NCBI GenBank assembly: GCA_963752695.1
Contig: CAVVZB010000002.1
Coordinates: 310,001-374,000 of the forward strand
DNA: 64,000 bases
Origin: Bog-113 sp963752695
GTDB taxonomy: Bacteria > Acidobacteriota > Terriglobia > Bryobacterales > Bryobacteraceae
Direction of reading: 5' to 3'
Both the position numbers and the translations under genes were made by a program. The notes under the pieces were generated by a model. That model ran no database searches, was not told the origin of the DNA, and was given only the letters and a program-made list of their open reading frames with translations. Positions 17,137 through 25,365 of the stretch are shown here, piece by piece. Numbering within the stretch: the first letter of the stretch is position 1; the number at the start of each line of letters is the position of its first letter.

Positions 17137-17769
17137 TTGGCACGTTATCGAGGACCCGTTTGTCGGCTTTGCCGCCGCGAGGGCATGAAGCTGTTTTTAA
17201 AGGGAGAGCGCTGCCACAGCGAGAAGTGCGCGATCGAAAAGCGCAATTTCGTTCCCGGTCAGCATGGCAAGGATCGCAAGGCGAAAATCGTCGGCTATGG
17301 TCTTCAACTTCGCGAGAAGCAGAAAACCAAACGCGTTTACGGCCTGCTCGAGACTCAATTCCGCAATAACTTCGAAAAAGCCGCACACCTGAAAGGCATC
17401 ACCGGCGAAAATCTGCTGGGGCTCCTGGAACGCCGCCTGGACAGCGTGATCTACCGCATGGGTCTCGCGACTAGCCGTCCACAAGCTCGTCAGGTCGTCC
17501 GCCACGGACATATTCAGGTGAATGGACGCAAGGTGAATATCCCCTCGTTCACCGTCAAGCCTGGCGACGAGGTCTCCGTTCGCGAAACCAGCAAAGAACA
17601 CCCCAGTATTCTGTCTTCCCGCGACGCCACCGCGCACGCCCCTTCGCCCAGTTGGATGGATGTGGATCGCGATAATCTCAAGGGCAGGATCTCCAGCCAT
17701 CCGCGGCGGGATGAGCTTGTGCAAATTCCAATCAATGAGCAGTTGATCGTCGAACTGTACTCCAAGTAA
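17137..17769 (+). CDS. rpsD: 30S ribosomal protein S4 (uS4), zinc form
   Basis: Primary 16S rRNA-binding and accuracy protein. 210 residues with the zinc site Cys9, Cys12, Cys26, Cys31, so it is the C+ form. The S4 RNA-binding domain lies around residues 95-160 (LERRLDSVIYRMGLATSRPQARQVVRHGHI). The start is TTG at 17137, directly behind AGGAGA at 17125-17130; no ATG fits. The stop codon lies inside a perfect 20-bp tandem duplication (17763-17802). Confidence 0.97.
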   Translation: MARYRGPVCRLCRREGMKLFLKGERCHSEKCAIEKRNFVPGQHGKDRKAKIVGYGLQLREKQKTKRVYGLLETQFRNNFEKAAHLKGITGENLLGLLERRLDSVIYRMGLATSRPQARQVVRHGHIQVNGRKVNIPSFTVKPGDEVSVRETSKEHPSILSSRDATAHAPSPSWMDVDRDNLKGRISSHPRRDELVQIPINEQLIVELYSK

Positions 17770-17802
17770 GGCAGCCAGTAACCAAGTAAGGCAGCCAGTA
17801 AC
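17763..17802. repeat. Perfect 20-bp tandem duplication across the rpsD stop
   Basis: Two identical adjacent copies of CAAGTAAGGCAGCCAGTAAC occupy 17763-17782 and 17783-17802. The first copy contains the rpsD stop codon (17767-17769), so the second copy has created a second, non-functional copy of the 3' end. The repeat extends the rpsD-rpoA spacer to 123 bp. Confidence 0.9.
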
Positions 17803-17892
17803 TAAGATTCGTGTATACGTGTTGCGGCACGCGGTTTAGCCCGGAAATTCTGTCCGTGCAACGCCGCGCCGCAGTGAGGAATCCAATAAATT

Positions 17893-18927
17893 ATGTTTAA
17901 GGGCTTTCAGAAACCTAAACGCCTGGTCGCGAATACCGATACGCTGACGGAGCGGTATGGCATGTTCACCGCCCAACCCTTCCAGCGCGGGTTTGGCACC
18001 ACCATTGGCAATAGTCTGCGCCGCGTCCTGCTGAGTTCCATCGAAGGCGCGGCCATTACCGCTGTCCGAATTTCCGGCGCGGAACATGAATTCAGCCCGA
18101 TTCCGGGCGTGGTGGAGGATGCCACCGATATCATTCTTAATCTGAAGCAAATCCCGTTCAAGATCATGGGCGATGGCGTTAAGACCGTCCGCCTGGTCGC
18201 CGACGCGGCCGGAGAAGTTTTTTCCGGCCAGATTCAGACTGATCAGGACGTGGAAGTGCTCGACCGCAATCTGCACGTCGCCACCGTAAGCGAGGGCGGT
18301 AAACTCGAAATCGAAATGCGGCTGAAGACCGGTCGCGGCTACGTCAGCGCCGATAAAAATTTCGACGAGGATCTTGCTATCGGTTACATTCCGATCGATT
18401 CGGTGCATTCCCCGGTCCGCAAGGTCAATTACACGGTAGAAGCTGCCCGCTTGGGGCAGATGACTGACTACGACAAACTCACTCTGGAAGTCTGGTCAAA
18501 CGGTGCCGTATCCCCCCAGGACTCCATTGGCTTCGCGGCGAAGCTGCTGAAAGATCACATGACGATCTTCATCAACTTCGAAGAACTGCCCGAGTCGGAA
18601 TTCGACCAGCCCGAGCGCGGCATGGAACGTACCGGCGATCAGTTGAACCGCTCGGTGGAAGAGCTCGAGCTCTCGGTTCGTTCCTACAATTGCCTCAAGA
18701 ACGCCAACATTCAAACGATCGGCGAACTCGTTCAGAAATCCGAATCGGAAATGTTGCGAACCAAGAACTTTGGGCGCAAATCCCTGAATGAGATAAAAGA
18801 GATCCTCAACACCATGGGTCTTTCTCTAGGGATGAAGCCCGACGCCCACGGTCGTTTGCAAGCACCGCCTGCCGGCTCGCCGGAGACCACTTTCGGCAAC
18901 GATGACGACCTGCCAGCCGATCAGTAG
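17893..18927 (+). CDS. rpoA: DNA-directed RNA polymerase subunit alpha
   Basis: Alpha subunit that nucleates core polymerase assembly and contacts activators. 344 residues. The N-terminal dimerisation domain (about 1-235) includes ERYGMFTAQPFQRGFGTTIGNSLRRVLLSSIEGAA. The C-terminal domain (about 255-315) has SVRSYNCLKNANIQTIGELV with the Arg used for UP-element DNA contact, and FGRKSLNEIKEIL. A Pro/Ala/Asp-rich tail of about 30 residues follows. ATG start; 48 bp to rplQ. Confidence 0.98.
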   Translation: MFKGFQKPKRLVANTDTLTERYGMFTAQPFQRGFGTTIGNSLRRVLLSSIEGAAITAVRISGAEHEFSPIPGVVEDATDIILNLKQIPFKIMGDGVKTVRLVADAAGEVFSGQIQTDQDVEVLDRNLHVATVSEGGKLEIEMRLKTGRGYVSADKNFDEDLAIGYIPIDSVHSPVRKVNYTVEAARLGQMTDYDKLTLEVWSNGAVSPQDSIGFAAKLLKDHMTIFINFEELPESEFDQPERGMERTGDQLNRSVEELELSVRSYNCLKNANIQTIGELVQKSESEMLRTKNFGRKSLNEIKEILNTMGLSLGMKPDAHGRLQAPPAGSPETTFGNDDDLPADQ

Positions 18928-18945
18928 CGCATCAGCGGACGCACA

Positions 18946-18987
18946 GCCTGAGACCTAAAGCCTGAGACATCAAGCATGAGACATAAA
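18946..18987. repeat. Threefold 14-bp degenerate tandem repeat running into the rplQ start
   Basis: Three adjacent 14-bp units (18946-18959, 18960-18973, 18974-18987) share GC(C/A)TGAGAC(C/A)T(A/C)AA. The third unit contains the rplQ ATG (18976-18978) and its first codons, MRHK. The first two units are non-coding. Confidence 0.85.
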
Positions 18988-19416
18988 GTAGGAACCGCCA
19001 AACTCAAACGCGACGTCGGCGCGCGCAATTCCCTGTTGAAAAATCTGGTGACCAGCGTCATCATCACCGATTACATTGTGACCACGGTCCCGAAAGCCAA
19101 GGCCGCCAAGCCGTTAGTCGACAAAATGATCACGCTTGCTAAGCGCGATACGCTACACGCGAGGCGCCAAGCCGCTGGTTTTCTGGAAACTCCGGCTTCC
19201 GTTAAGAAGTTATTCGATACGATCGGTCCGAAGTTTAGCCAGCGGCCCGGTGGCTACACCAGGATCACTCGCCTGGGCTTCCGAAAAGGCGACGGAGCTG
19301 AACTCTGCAAGCTCGAACTAGTCGGCACCGAACTCGTGAAGCGCGCCGAAGAACGCGCCAAGCGGCGTGAAGAGCGCCTTAAGGCACAAAACTCCGCTAC
19401 CGAAGAACCGGAATAG
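18976..19416 (+). CDS. rplQ: 50S ribosomal protein L17 (bL17)
   Basis: Exit-tunnel-rim protein and the last gene of the ribosomal cluster. 146 residues: MRHKVGTAKLKRDVGARNSLLKNL, then VTTVPKAKAAKPLVDKMITLAKR, and a C-terminal RPGGYTRITRLGFRKGDGAELCKLEL, followed by a charged tail of about 30 residues. The start codon sits in the last unit of a threefold 14-bp repeat, so the usual upstream ribosome binding site is absent; only GAGAC elements lie there. Confidence 0.97.
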   Translation: MRHKVGTAKLKRDVGARNSLLKNLVTSVIITDYIVTTVPKAKAAKPLVDKMITLAKRDTLHARRQAAGFLETPASVKKLFDTIGPKFSQRPGGYTRITRLGFRKGDGAELCKLELVGTELVKRAEERAKRREERLKAQNSATEEPE

Positions 19417-19434
19417 ACCCCCTCGAACGCGAAG

Positions 19435-19470
19435 AAGCCGCCAGTCTCCTAACTGAGAGCCGGGCGGCTT
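19435..19470. terminator. Stem-loop between rplQ and the convergent membrane-protein gene
   Basis: AAGCCGCC (19435-19442) pairs with GGCGGCTT (19463-19470), and the loop can add a short TCTC/GAGA stem. The right arm runs into TTTACGTTTT on the + strand, giving a moderate U-run for rplQ transcripts. The hairpin touches the stop codon of the convergent gene, so it may serve both directions. Confidence 0.65.
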
Positions 19471-19859
19471 TACGTTTTCGGCGCAACCGCTTCTTTCGCT
19501 GCGATTTCCACACGTTCCTTCCGGATATCCAGCCGCAACCGGCCAAATAGTCCCATATAAACGTTGGCTACCCAGACGAGCGCGAAAAGGGAAATCAGAT
19601 AGCCGCGCCAGTCCTCATACAACAGCTGAAACCGGGTAATATAAAGGAAAATTGCGGTCACATAGTGGCTGAAGCAGTACTCACACGTGAAAAGATAAAA
19701 GAACTTCCGTAGCGCGTACTGAGCGGACGTCTCACTCTGGTGCTTACACCAATCGCGCGGTTCGCGGAAGATCTCTTCGTGGGTCACCGTCCACGCGACA
19801 GTGGCGATCGGCACCGCAATCACCGCAAGGTAGAAAATCTGCTCCCTCATGTTCTGCAA
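19470..19859 (-). CDS. Small membrane protein of unknown function
   Basis: 129 residues with about three hydrophobic spans (near 7-25, 60-75 and 88-105) and a charged C-terminus. A CEYC-FSHYVT stretch between spans resembles the Cys-x2-Cys-x-Ser motif of DUF1360-type membrane proteins, but that link is tentative. It is convergent with rplQ, with a shared stem-loop at the 3' ends. It was read from the first ATG (MQNMREQ); a second in-frame ATG lies three codons on. Function not recognised. Confidence 0.7.
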   Translation of the reverse strand: MQNMREQIFYLAVIAVPIATVAWTVTHEEIFREPRDWCKHQSETSAQYALRKFFYLFTCEYCFSHYVTAIFLYITRFQLLYEDWRGYLISLFALVWVANVYMGLFGRLRLDIRKERVEIAAKEAVAPKT

Positions 19860-19902
19860 GCTAAATGCCTCCTTCAGCCCGGGAACCGCGGGATGAATAC
19901 TC

Positions 19903-20271
19903 CTAAGTCTTCTTGTCTTTGTCCAGCTTTAGATTAATCACGGCCTGCTTGCGCGTATCGAAGGAACTCAGAGTACGAACCGCACTCGCCTTTCCGCCTT
20001 GCTCCGCGGTGATTTCGAAATCGATATCGGGGCTTAAGCCGTGGAAATAATAATCGCCCTGGTCCCTGGTAATGAACGAGATAATCTCCAGGTTTTTGGT
20101 GTTCTTCAGTTGCACCACCGCTCCGGAAACCGGTTTGCCGCTCGCGTCGCTCACTGTCCCTTGCACGTCGCGCAACTTGTTGGTCTGACCTTTCCGCTGA
20201 CCGGGCAGACTCGGCCCGGAGATCGCGAGGAGGAGCAGGAAGAGAGAGAGCTTGCGGCTGAGAGCTTGCAT
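19903..20271 (-). CDS. Secreted carboxypeptidase-regulatory-like domain protein
   Basis: The chosen start (MQALSRKLSLFLLLLAISG) gives 122 residues with a clear signal peptide and a cleavage region near LPGQ; the frame extends 22 codons further upstream but that part is not signal-like. The rest is one beta-sandwich of the CarboxypepD_reg type: VQGTVSDASGKPVSGAVVQLKN, then ITRDQGDYYFHGLSPDIDFEITAEQGG. Such single domains are common in secreted acidobacterial proteins and usually act as binding or spacer modules. It lies 43 bp from the stop of the previous minus-strand gene's start and is read toward it; function unknown. Confidence 0.75.
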   Translation of the reverse strand: MQALSRKLSLFLLLLAISGPSLPGQRKGQTNKLRDVQGTVSDASGKPVSGAVVQLKNTKNLEIISFITRDQGDYYFHGLSPDIDFEITAEQGGKASAVRTLSSFDTRKQAVINLKLDKDKKT

Positions 20272-20346
20272 GTGCGAATACCTGAACCTTGGATGCCAGG
20301 GACTCGCACATCGTTCCGCGCTCAATTCAATCCTCACGTTCTGCCC

Positions 20347-20607
20347 CTACGACCACTCGTCGTCCTTTTCTTCCTCTTCATCGTCTTCTAAATCTTCTTC
20401 GTCCTCGTCGTCTTCCTCGTCTTCGTCGAAATCTTCTTCGTCGTCTTCATCATCCTCGTCACTGTCTTCGAGCACCGGCTCGAGTTCGATGGGGTGAACG
20501 CTGGCCACCTTCAGATCGGCGCCGCATTCTTCGCACGTCACCGGATCGCCTTCATCCAACTCTTCTTCGTCCAAATCGATCACACCCGAGCATGTAGGGC
20601 AGGTCAT
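20347..20607 (-). CDS. LysW-like zinc-ribbon protein with hyperacidic tail
   Basis: 86 residues from the ATG that follows GGAGACAAGA. Residues 1-45 resemble LysW/ArgW, the small amino-group carrier proteins: a zinc ribbon with Cys3, Cys6, Cys25 and Cys28, then VASVHPIELEPV, close to the DPLRLEP segment of LysW. Residues 46-86 are almost entirely Asp and Glu and end KDDEWS. LysW ends in EDWGE, and its terminal Glu is where the substrate is attached; here the last residue is Ser, so carrier function is doubtful. No lysine or arginine biosynthesis genes are nearby. It is divergent from the TolC-family gene. Confidence 0.75.
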   Translation of the reverse strand: MTCPTCSGVIDLDEEELDEGDPVTCEECGADLKVASVHPIELEPVLEDSDEDDEDDEEDFDEDEEDDEDEEDLEDDEEEEKDDEWS

Positions 20608-20726
20608 TCTTGTCTCCTTATCGCGCAAACGTTCGTTCTTTTCTTTATACAGGACCCGGCAAGCCGATCCGAAAGCAATCCGCGTTCCGACGTGCAGGAA
20701 TCTCCATTCCTCTGCCGGTCTCTACA

Positions 20727-22028
20727 ATGGTTACCATGTTCCGTCTTCTAACCCCGGCGATTTTACTCACAGCCAGTGCCACGTGCGCACTACAGGCCGA
20801 GACGTACACGCTCACCCTAAAACAGTCGGTCGACCGCGCCTTGCAGCAGAATCCCGACCTGGTGCTCGCGCGCCTGGATGAGTTTAAGGCCGCGCAAGGT
20901 ATCCGTCTGGCGCGCGATCCGTTCATCCCGCGCCTGGATGTCGGCAGCGGTCTGGCGTACACCAATGGGTATCCCCAAAGCGTGGAGGGTTCGGCGCCCT
21001 CGGTCTTGAACGTGAAAGCGAACGCCTACGTCTACAACCGGCAGCAGACTTATGTACTGGCGCAGGCGCACGAGAATGCGCGCGGCGCGGCCATGGCGAC
21101 CGCTTCGAAGCGCGACGAAGTGGCGTTTCGAACCGCGTCGCTTTATCTTGATTTAGGACGCGCTGCCAAGCTCGGCGAGATGGCGCAACGCCAGCTGGAA
21201 AGCCTCACCAAAGTTGCCGCGACCGCGCGCAGCCGCGTCGAGGAGGGATATGAACTTCCGGTTGAAGAAAAGCGCGCAGTGGTGGAGTTAAAACGGTCCC
21301 AGCAGCGCTTGGAATCCATACAGTCCGATCAGGATGCCGCCGAAAGGTCGCTCGCCGTCGCGCTCGGATTCACGGCGGAAGACCACGTCCGGGCATCGGA
21401 TGTCGACAGCTTTCCCGGAGTGCTGCCGGAATCGGAACAGGCTGCCGTGGCAAGCGCGCTCGATTCGAATAAGGACTTGCGCCGGCTCGAGTCGGCGCTG
21501 GTCGCCAAAGGCCTCGAAATCAAGGGCGACAAAGCGCAGCGGCTCCCGCGGGTCGATCTGGTGGCCCAGTACGCGCTGTTCTCGCGCTTCAATCACTTGG
21601 ATGAGTATTTTCTGCGCTTTCAGACCAATAACGAGGAACTGGGTCTGGCTTTCTCAATCCCATTGCTCCCTGGTCCCGGGATTAGCGCCCAAGTGAAGCA
21701 AGCCGAGGCCGACGCGGCCAAAATTCGCGTGCAATACACGTCGGCGCGCAACCGGATCACGCTCGACATTCACCAGGCCTACCAGGATTTGCATAAAGCT
21801 CAAACGGCCAGGGAGGTGACGCAAGCCGATCTGGACTGGTCGCGCGAATCGTTAAGCGTACTGCTGGCCCAGATGTCGGAAGGCCGCGCGTCTCTGCGCC
21901 AGGTGGAGGAAGCGCGTATCGTTGAGAACGAGAAATGGCTGGCATTCTACGACGCTCAATACGCCGCAGAGCGCGCCCGCTTAACCGTACTGCGGGAAAC
22001 CGGGGATCTCGCAGCTTCGCTCAAGTAG
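20727..22028 (+). CDS. TolC-family outer-membrane efflux protein
   Basis: 433 residues from the ATG of MVTMFRLLTPAILL, which gives a signal peptide cleaved after LQAE; ATG 20736 is an alternative. The body has the long alpha-helical repeats of outer-membrane efflux proteins (OEP family): two halves, each starting with a helix like LKQSVDRALQQNPDLVLARLDE and ending with heptad-rich helices (SARNRITLDIHQAYQDLHKAQTAREV). Such proteins form trimeric channel-tunnels that work with RND, ABC or MFS pumps. No pump gene adjoins it. It ends 8 bp into the convergent glycosyltransferase gene. Confidence 0.9.
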   Translation: MVTMFRLLTPAILLTASATCALQAETYTLTLKQSVDRALQQNPDLVLARLDEFKAAQGIRLARDPFIPRLDVGSGLAYTNGYPQSVEGSAPSVLNVKANAYVYNRQQTYVLAQAHENARGAAMATASKRDEVAFRTASLYLDLGRAAKLGEMAQRQLESLTKVAATARSRVEEGYELPVEEKRAVVELKRSQQRLESIQSDQDAAERSLAVALGFTAEDHVRASDVDSFPGVLPESEQAAVASALDSNKDLRRLESALVAKGLEIKGDKAQRLPRVDLVAQYALFSRFNHLDEYFLRFQTNNEELGLAFSIPLLPGPGISAQVKQAEADAAKIRVQYTSARNRITLDIHQAYQDLHKAQTAREVTQADLDWSRESLSVLLAQMSEGRASLRQVEEARIVENEKWLAFYDAQYAAERARLTVLRETGDLAASLK

Positions 22029-23238
22029 CCGGCGCCGACCTATAATCTGCTACCCATTGATCATAGGTGTCGGCTAGGCGGAGTCCGATGCCTTTCCAGT
22101 CGTAGACGGAGCAAACCAGATGGCGCGCGGCGTTGACCATATCATGCCGTGAGGACGGCTCGGTGATCGCCTCCAGCGCGGCAACCCAGGATTCTGCTGC
22201 CGCACCCGCAATTTGTATCTGAACGCCGTGACTGACGGCCAACCCCTCAGCGCCGGCCGCAGTCGAGATCACCGGAGTTCCCGCCGCCATAGCCTCCAGA
22301 ATCTTGAGCCGCGTTCCCCCGCCTGTTTGCAGGGGCACGATGGAGGCAAACGCGTCTTGGTAGTACGGGAGCACGTCGGGAACGGTGCCGGTCACTTCGA
22401 TTTCACCCGGTTTTGCAAGAGCCCTCACGAGAGCTGGCGGATCGGAACCGACCAGACTGAGTTTGAGATTCGGATAGCGTCCGCGAACAACCGGCCAGAC
22501 TTCACGCACGAACCATTGCGCGGCGTCCATGTTTGCGTGATAAGACATCTGCCCAACGAAAACGAGGCGGTCACGTACGCTCGCCGCTTCGGCTTCCGGG
22601 CGGAAACGTTCCGTATCGACGCCGTTTTCGGCCACCACCAAGCGTGCGTTTGGACGAATCAAGGCCAGTTTGTTTCGCTCCCGGTCGCTACACACCAAGT
22701 GCCCGAAGCAACCGGTCAGAAGCTCGCTCTCCAGCTTGCGCAATTGGCCAGCGGTGACTCTGGCATAAACGCTCCTCGGCGTGGAAAGCGTATTCTCCGC
22801 GAAGCGCTGCATCAGCTCCGATTCGATGTTGTGCCAGTCCAGGACAGTAACGGCCGCCGGAGCCACACGCCGAATCTCCGGCAAATACGCCGCCATGTGA
22901 AGGCTCTCCAAATGCACCACGTTGAACGGCTCCGACGCTAAATTGCGTTCAATGACCTGCGACATTTCGCGGCTGGTGTAGTTCAAGACCGGCAACGGGA
23001 AGCGTCCAGCCAGACCCCTGATGATCTTCCCAGGCGTATACTTTTTCGGTTCGGGCACGGCAATGACGGCGCGAGCTCCGAGGTGCGGACCAAATGCCTC
23101 GGCATCTTCCGGGGTCCCAAAAAAGAGATATGTGAGCTCGAACCGCTCGGCAAGCGCACGCGCGAACTGATAGTCCCGCAGCCGCGCTCCACTTGTGGCT
23201 GGCCACGCTCGCCGCGGCGATAGAAAGAGTACGCGCAT
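22021..23238 (-). CDS. Glycosyltransferase, family 4 (GT-B)
   Basis: 405 residues with two Rossmann-like domains. The N-terminal domain has MRVLFLSPRRAWPATSGARLRDYQFARAL; the C-terminal sugar-nucleotide domain has LVFVGQMSYHANMDAAQWF and GGGTRLKILEAMAAGTPVIS with the family Glu. Likely adds a sugar to an envelope glycan or lipid; the acceptor is unknown. Similar enzymes occur in PEP-CTERM/exopolysaccharide clusters, but nothing here supports that role. Its 5' end overlaps the start of the divergent 333-residue gene, and its 3' end overlaps the TolC gene by 8 bp. Confidence 0.88.
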   Translation of the reverse strand: MRVLFLSPRRAWPATSGARLRDYQFARALAERFELTYLFFGTPEDAEAFGPHLGARAVIAVPEPKKYTPGKIIRGLAGRFPLPVLNYTSREMSQVIERNLASEPFNVVHLESLHMAAYLPEIRRVAPAAVTVLDWHNIESELMQRFAENTLSTPRSVYARVTAGQLRKLESELLTGCFGHLVCSDRERNKLALIRPNARLVVAENGVDTERFRPEAEAASVRDRLVFVGQMSYHANMDAAQWFVREVWPVVRGRYPNLKLSLVGSDPPALVRALAKPGEIEVTGTVPDVLPYYQDAFASIVPLQTGGGTRLKILEAMAAGTPVISTAAGAEGLAVSHGVQIQIAGAAAESWVAALEAITEPSSRHDMVNAARHLVCSVYDWKGIGLRLADTYDQWVADYRSAPAT

Positions 23239-24194
23239 TAGTAGCGAGACTCCGCCAGCTTCTTCGGTTGATAAGATTGGGCTTGCTTAGTCCACAGCCT
23301 CGGCTTGACGAGTTTCAGGAAGACGTAAAGCAGGCTTGCAGATTGTGGCTGGAGAGCGAACCGGTCCGCGCACTCGCGAAAATTCTTTCCCCTCCCGAAG
23401 CTTGCCGCGACGGCCTGCGCACGGGTGGAGCAGCTTACTGCCAGAAGTGGGCGGGCCGTTTGGCCAACCAAGGTTGGAGCGCTGCCGATGTGGGACGCTG
23501 CATGCTGGTTCAGTCCGCACTGGCAACCATTCCGCTCCTGAGCAGTCAGAGGCTCACCGAACGAGTGCAACGATTGCTGCTTGAGGACTTCCTCAAGTAC
23601 ACCCAACCGCCCGCACGCTGGCTGGATATGTTCGACCCGGCGACCGTGAGATTCAGCGAAATGATGAAGTTGGTGCTGTTCCGGCGCTTCCCGGCGGGCC
23701 AACTTCACTGGGAACCGATGAACTTCCCGCGGCGATACCTGATTGACGCCGGACTGCAAGGGGGGCTGCGTCTGGCGCGATGTTTGCTCCAGTTGGGAGG
23801 CCGCGGCCCGATGTGGGAACTGCACCTGAACGATCGCCGCCCCAACGCGTTCCTCCTTACAGAGAAGGCGGCCTGCAAGTCCTATCACCGCATGGCTGGA
23901 TGTCTGGAACTGCAGCCCGAAGTCCGCGCGATTACGGTGGGGTCCTGGATGTATTCTCGCGAACTCGCCCAAGTCAGTCCTCATCTGGCTTGGTTGCGGC
24001 GCCACTTCGAATCCTGTGGCGCAACGGTCGCCGACCTGGGATTGGCGCCGCCCGATTCGGGTTTTCTGACGGGAGATCCCACGCGCAAGGCATTGTATGA
24101 GAGTGGCGTCTTTCATCCGAGGATCGGCGTGGCTATCTGGCCCCGTTCCGCTGCCATCGAGTGGGCCGCTCACCATCCGGAGTTCGCAGACTGA
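23193..24194 (+). CDS. Orphan protein of unknown function, 333 residues
   Basis: The frame opens with TTG at 23193, 46 bp inside the divergent glycosyltransferase gene. TTG codons at 23268 and 23277 are alternative starts; there is no ATG or good ribosome binding site, so the N-terminus is uncertain. The protein is predicted mostly helical in the first 170 residues and mixed after that. It contains LARCLLQLGGRGPMWELHLNDRRPNAFL and LAWLRRHFESCGATVADLGLAPPDSGFLTGDPTRKALYESG, no signal peptide and no motif I recognise. It is convergent with the htrA-like gene, 3 bp away. Coding is supported by length and amino-acid composition. Confidence 0.7.
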   Translation: MWLATLAAAIERVRALVARLRQLLRLIRLGLLSPQPRLDEFQEDVKQACRLWLESEPVRALAKILSPPEACRDGLRTGGAAYCQKWAGRLANQGWSAADVGRCMLVQSALATIPLLSSQRLTERVQRLLLEDFLKYTQPPARWLDMFDPATVRFSEMMKLVLFRRFPAGQLHWEPMNFPRRYLIDAGLQGGLRLARCLLQLGGRGPMWELHLNDRRPNAFLLTEKAACKSYHRMAGCLELQPEVRAITVGSWMYSRELAQVSPHLAWLRRHFESCGATVADLGLAPPDSGFLTGDPTRKALYESGVFHPRIGVAIWPRSAAIEWAAHHPEFAD

Positions 24195-24197
24195 TCT

Positions 24198-25364
24198 CTA
24201 AAGGACCTCCGGACCCTCGGTGAGCGTGAACGTCAGCTTCTGTGTGCGCCCGCTGCGGAGCACCGTTAGTTCGAGCTTGTCGCCAGCCCGCTTCTTGGCC
24301 ATTGCGCGCGCCAGAGCATCACCCTCTTCCACGGCTTTCCCATCGATAGCGGTGATCAGGTCACCTCCCACTCCCAGTTGGTAGTTTCCGACGATCACCG
24401 TCTGGCGGGGACCGTGAAGACCCGCCTCGGCTGCGCTGGAACCCACGTCGACGTTTTGCACTAGCAGTCCACCCGTCGCGGGAAGGCCGAGCTGTGAGGC
24501 CAAATCACCTTGGATGCGAATAGAAGTAAATCCCGGTACGGGCCGCGCGATTTTGCCACGCGTGTGATACTCGTCGAGCATCGCTTTCGCTTTGCTGATC
24601 GGCGTGGCAAAACCGATCCCGATGTTGCCGCCTTCCGCTGTGCCGCCGTGGCCAAGAATGGCGGTGTTGATTCCGATTACGTCTCCATGAGAATCGAGCA
24701 GGGGGCCGCCGCTGTTACCAGGGTTGATGGCTGCGTCGGTCTGGATAAGATCTTCGAGATGTCCGCCTTCCTGATCGGAATCGCCGAGCGAACGCCCCAG
24801 TGAGCTGACGATCCCGGTAGTGAGCGTGCCTTCGAGACCGAACGGATTTCCGATGGCGAGAACCTTCTGACCAACCTGGAGCGAGTCCGAATTGCCCAAA
24901 TGCAAAGTGGGTAAATGACCGGGACCCTTGATCTGAATCAGCGCGAGGTCGGTAGGGGCATCGGTGCCCAACACGCGCGCGCGATATTGCTTGTGATTCG
25001 ACAGGGTGACCGTCAGTTCCTGCCCGCCTTTCACCACATGGTTGTTCGTCAGTATCTGGCCTTCCTCATTAATGATGAAGCCGGACCCGATTCCCGTCGC
25101 CGGCATCAGCTGCATAAACCAACCACGCTGATAGACGATACTAGTGATGTTTACCGTAGCCAGACGCGCGGCTTTATAGATATCGATGTTGTTCTGTTCA
25201 TCGGCGGCGTAACCAGATCCATGCGCCGTATCAGGCGCCGACCACAGCCGGCCTCTTTCGGCAATTGGCTGGATCAAAGACCGCATCTGAGCCCCGCTCC
25301 GCCCGGTGATGTACCAGAAGCCAGCAACCAGCAGCGCCGCCAGTACTAAGGTTCTTCCCTTCAT
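24198..25364 (-). CDS. Periplasmic HtrA/DegP-type serine protease with one PDZ domain
   Basis: 388 residues from the ATG of MKGRTLVLAALLVAGFWYITG, an N-terminal membrane anchor or signal. The S1C trypsin fold has the triad His109 (TNNHVV), Asp139 (TDLALI) and Ser218 (GNSGGPL), followed by one PDZ domain (about 295-385) with GDLITAIDGKAVEEGDALARAM. One PDZ, not two, resembles DegS. The frame runs upstream into coaE but this ATG lies just 1 base beyond the coaE stop (TGATATG), implying translational coupling. Likely envelope quality control; the substrate is not evident. Confidence 0.92.
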   Translation of the reverse strand: MKGRTLVLAALLVAGFWYITGRSGAQMRSLIQPIAERGRLWSAPDTAHGSGYAADEQNNIDIYKAARLATVNITSIVYQRGWFMQLMPATGIGSGFIINEEGQILTNNHVVKGGQELTVTLSNHKQYRARVLGTDAPTDLALIQIKGPGHLPTLHLGNSDSLQVGQKVLAIGNPFGLEGTLTTGIVSSLGRSLGDSDQEGGHLEDLIQTDAAINPGNSGGPLLDSHGDVIGINTAILGHGGTAEGGNIGIGFATPISKAKAMLDEYHTRGKIARPVPGFTSIRIQGDLASQLGLPATGGLLVQNVDVGSSAAEAGLHGPRQTVIVGNYQLGVGGDLITAIDGKAVEEGDALARAMAKKRAGDKLELTVLRSGRTQKLTFTLTEGPEVL

Positions 25365-25365
25365 A

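Noticed and set aside
1..19416. Numerous long antisense ORFs across the ribosomal cluster, e.g. 2200-3042, 6733-7377, 11313-11900
   Set aside because: They overlap highly conserved ribosomal genes on the other strand, have shadow-like composition, and lack ribosome sites.
20349..20478. Polypyrimidine CTT/CTC-rich tract as a regulatory or repeat element
   Set aside because: It is simply the plus-strand view of the Asp/Glu codons of the LysW-like acidic tail.
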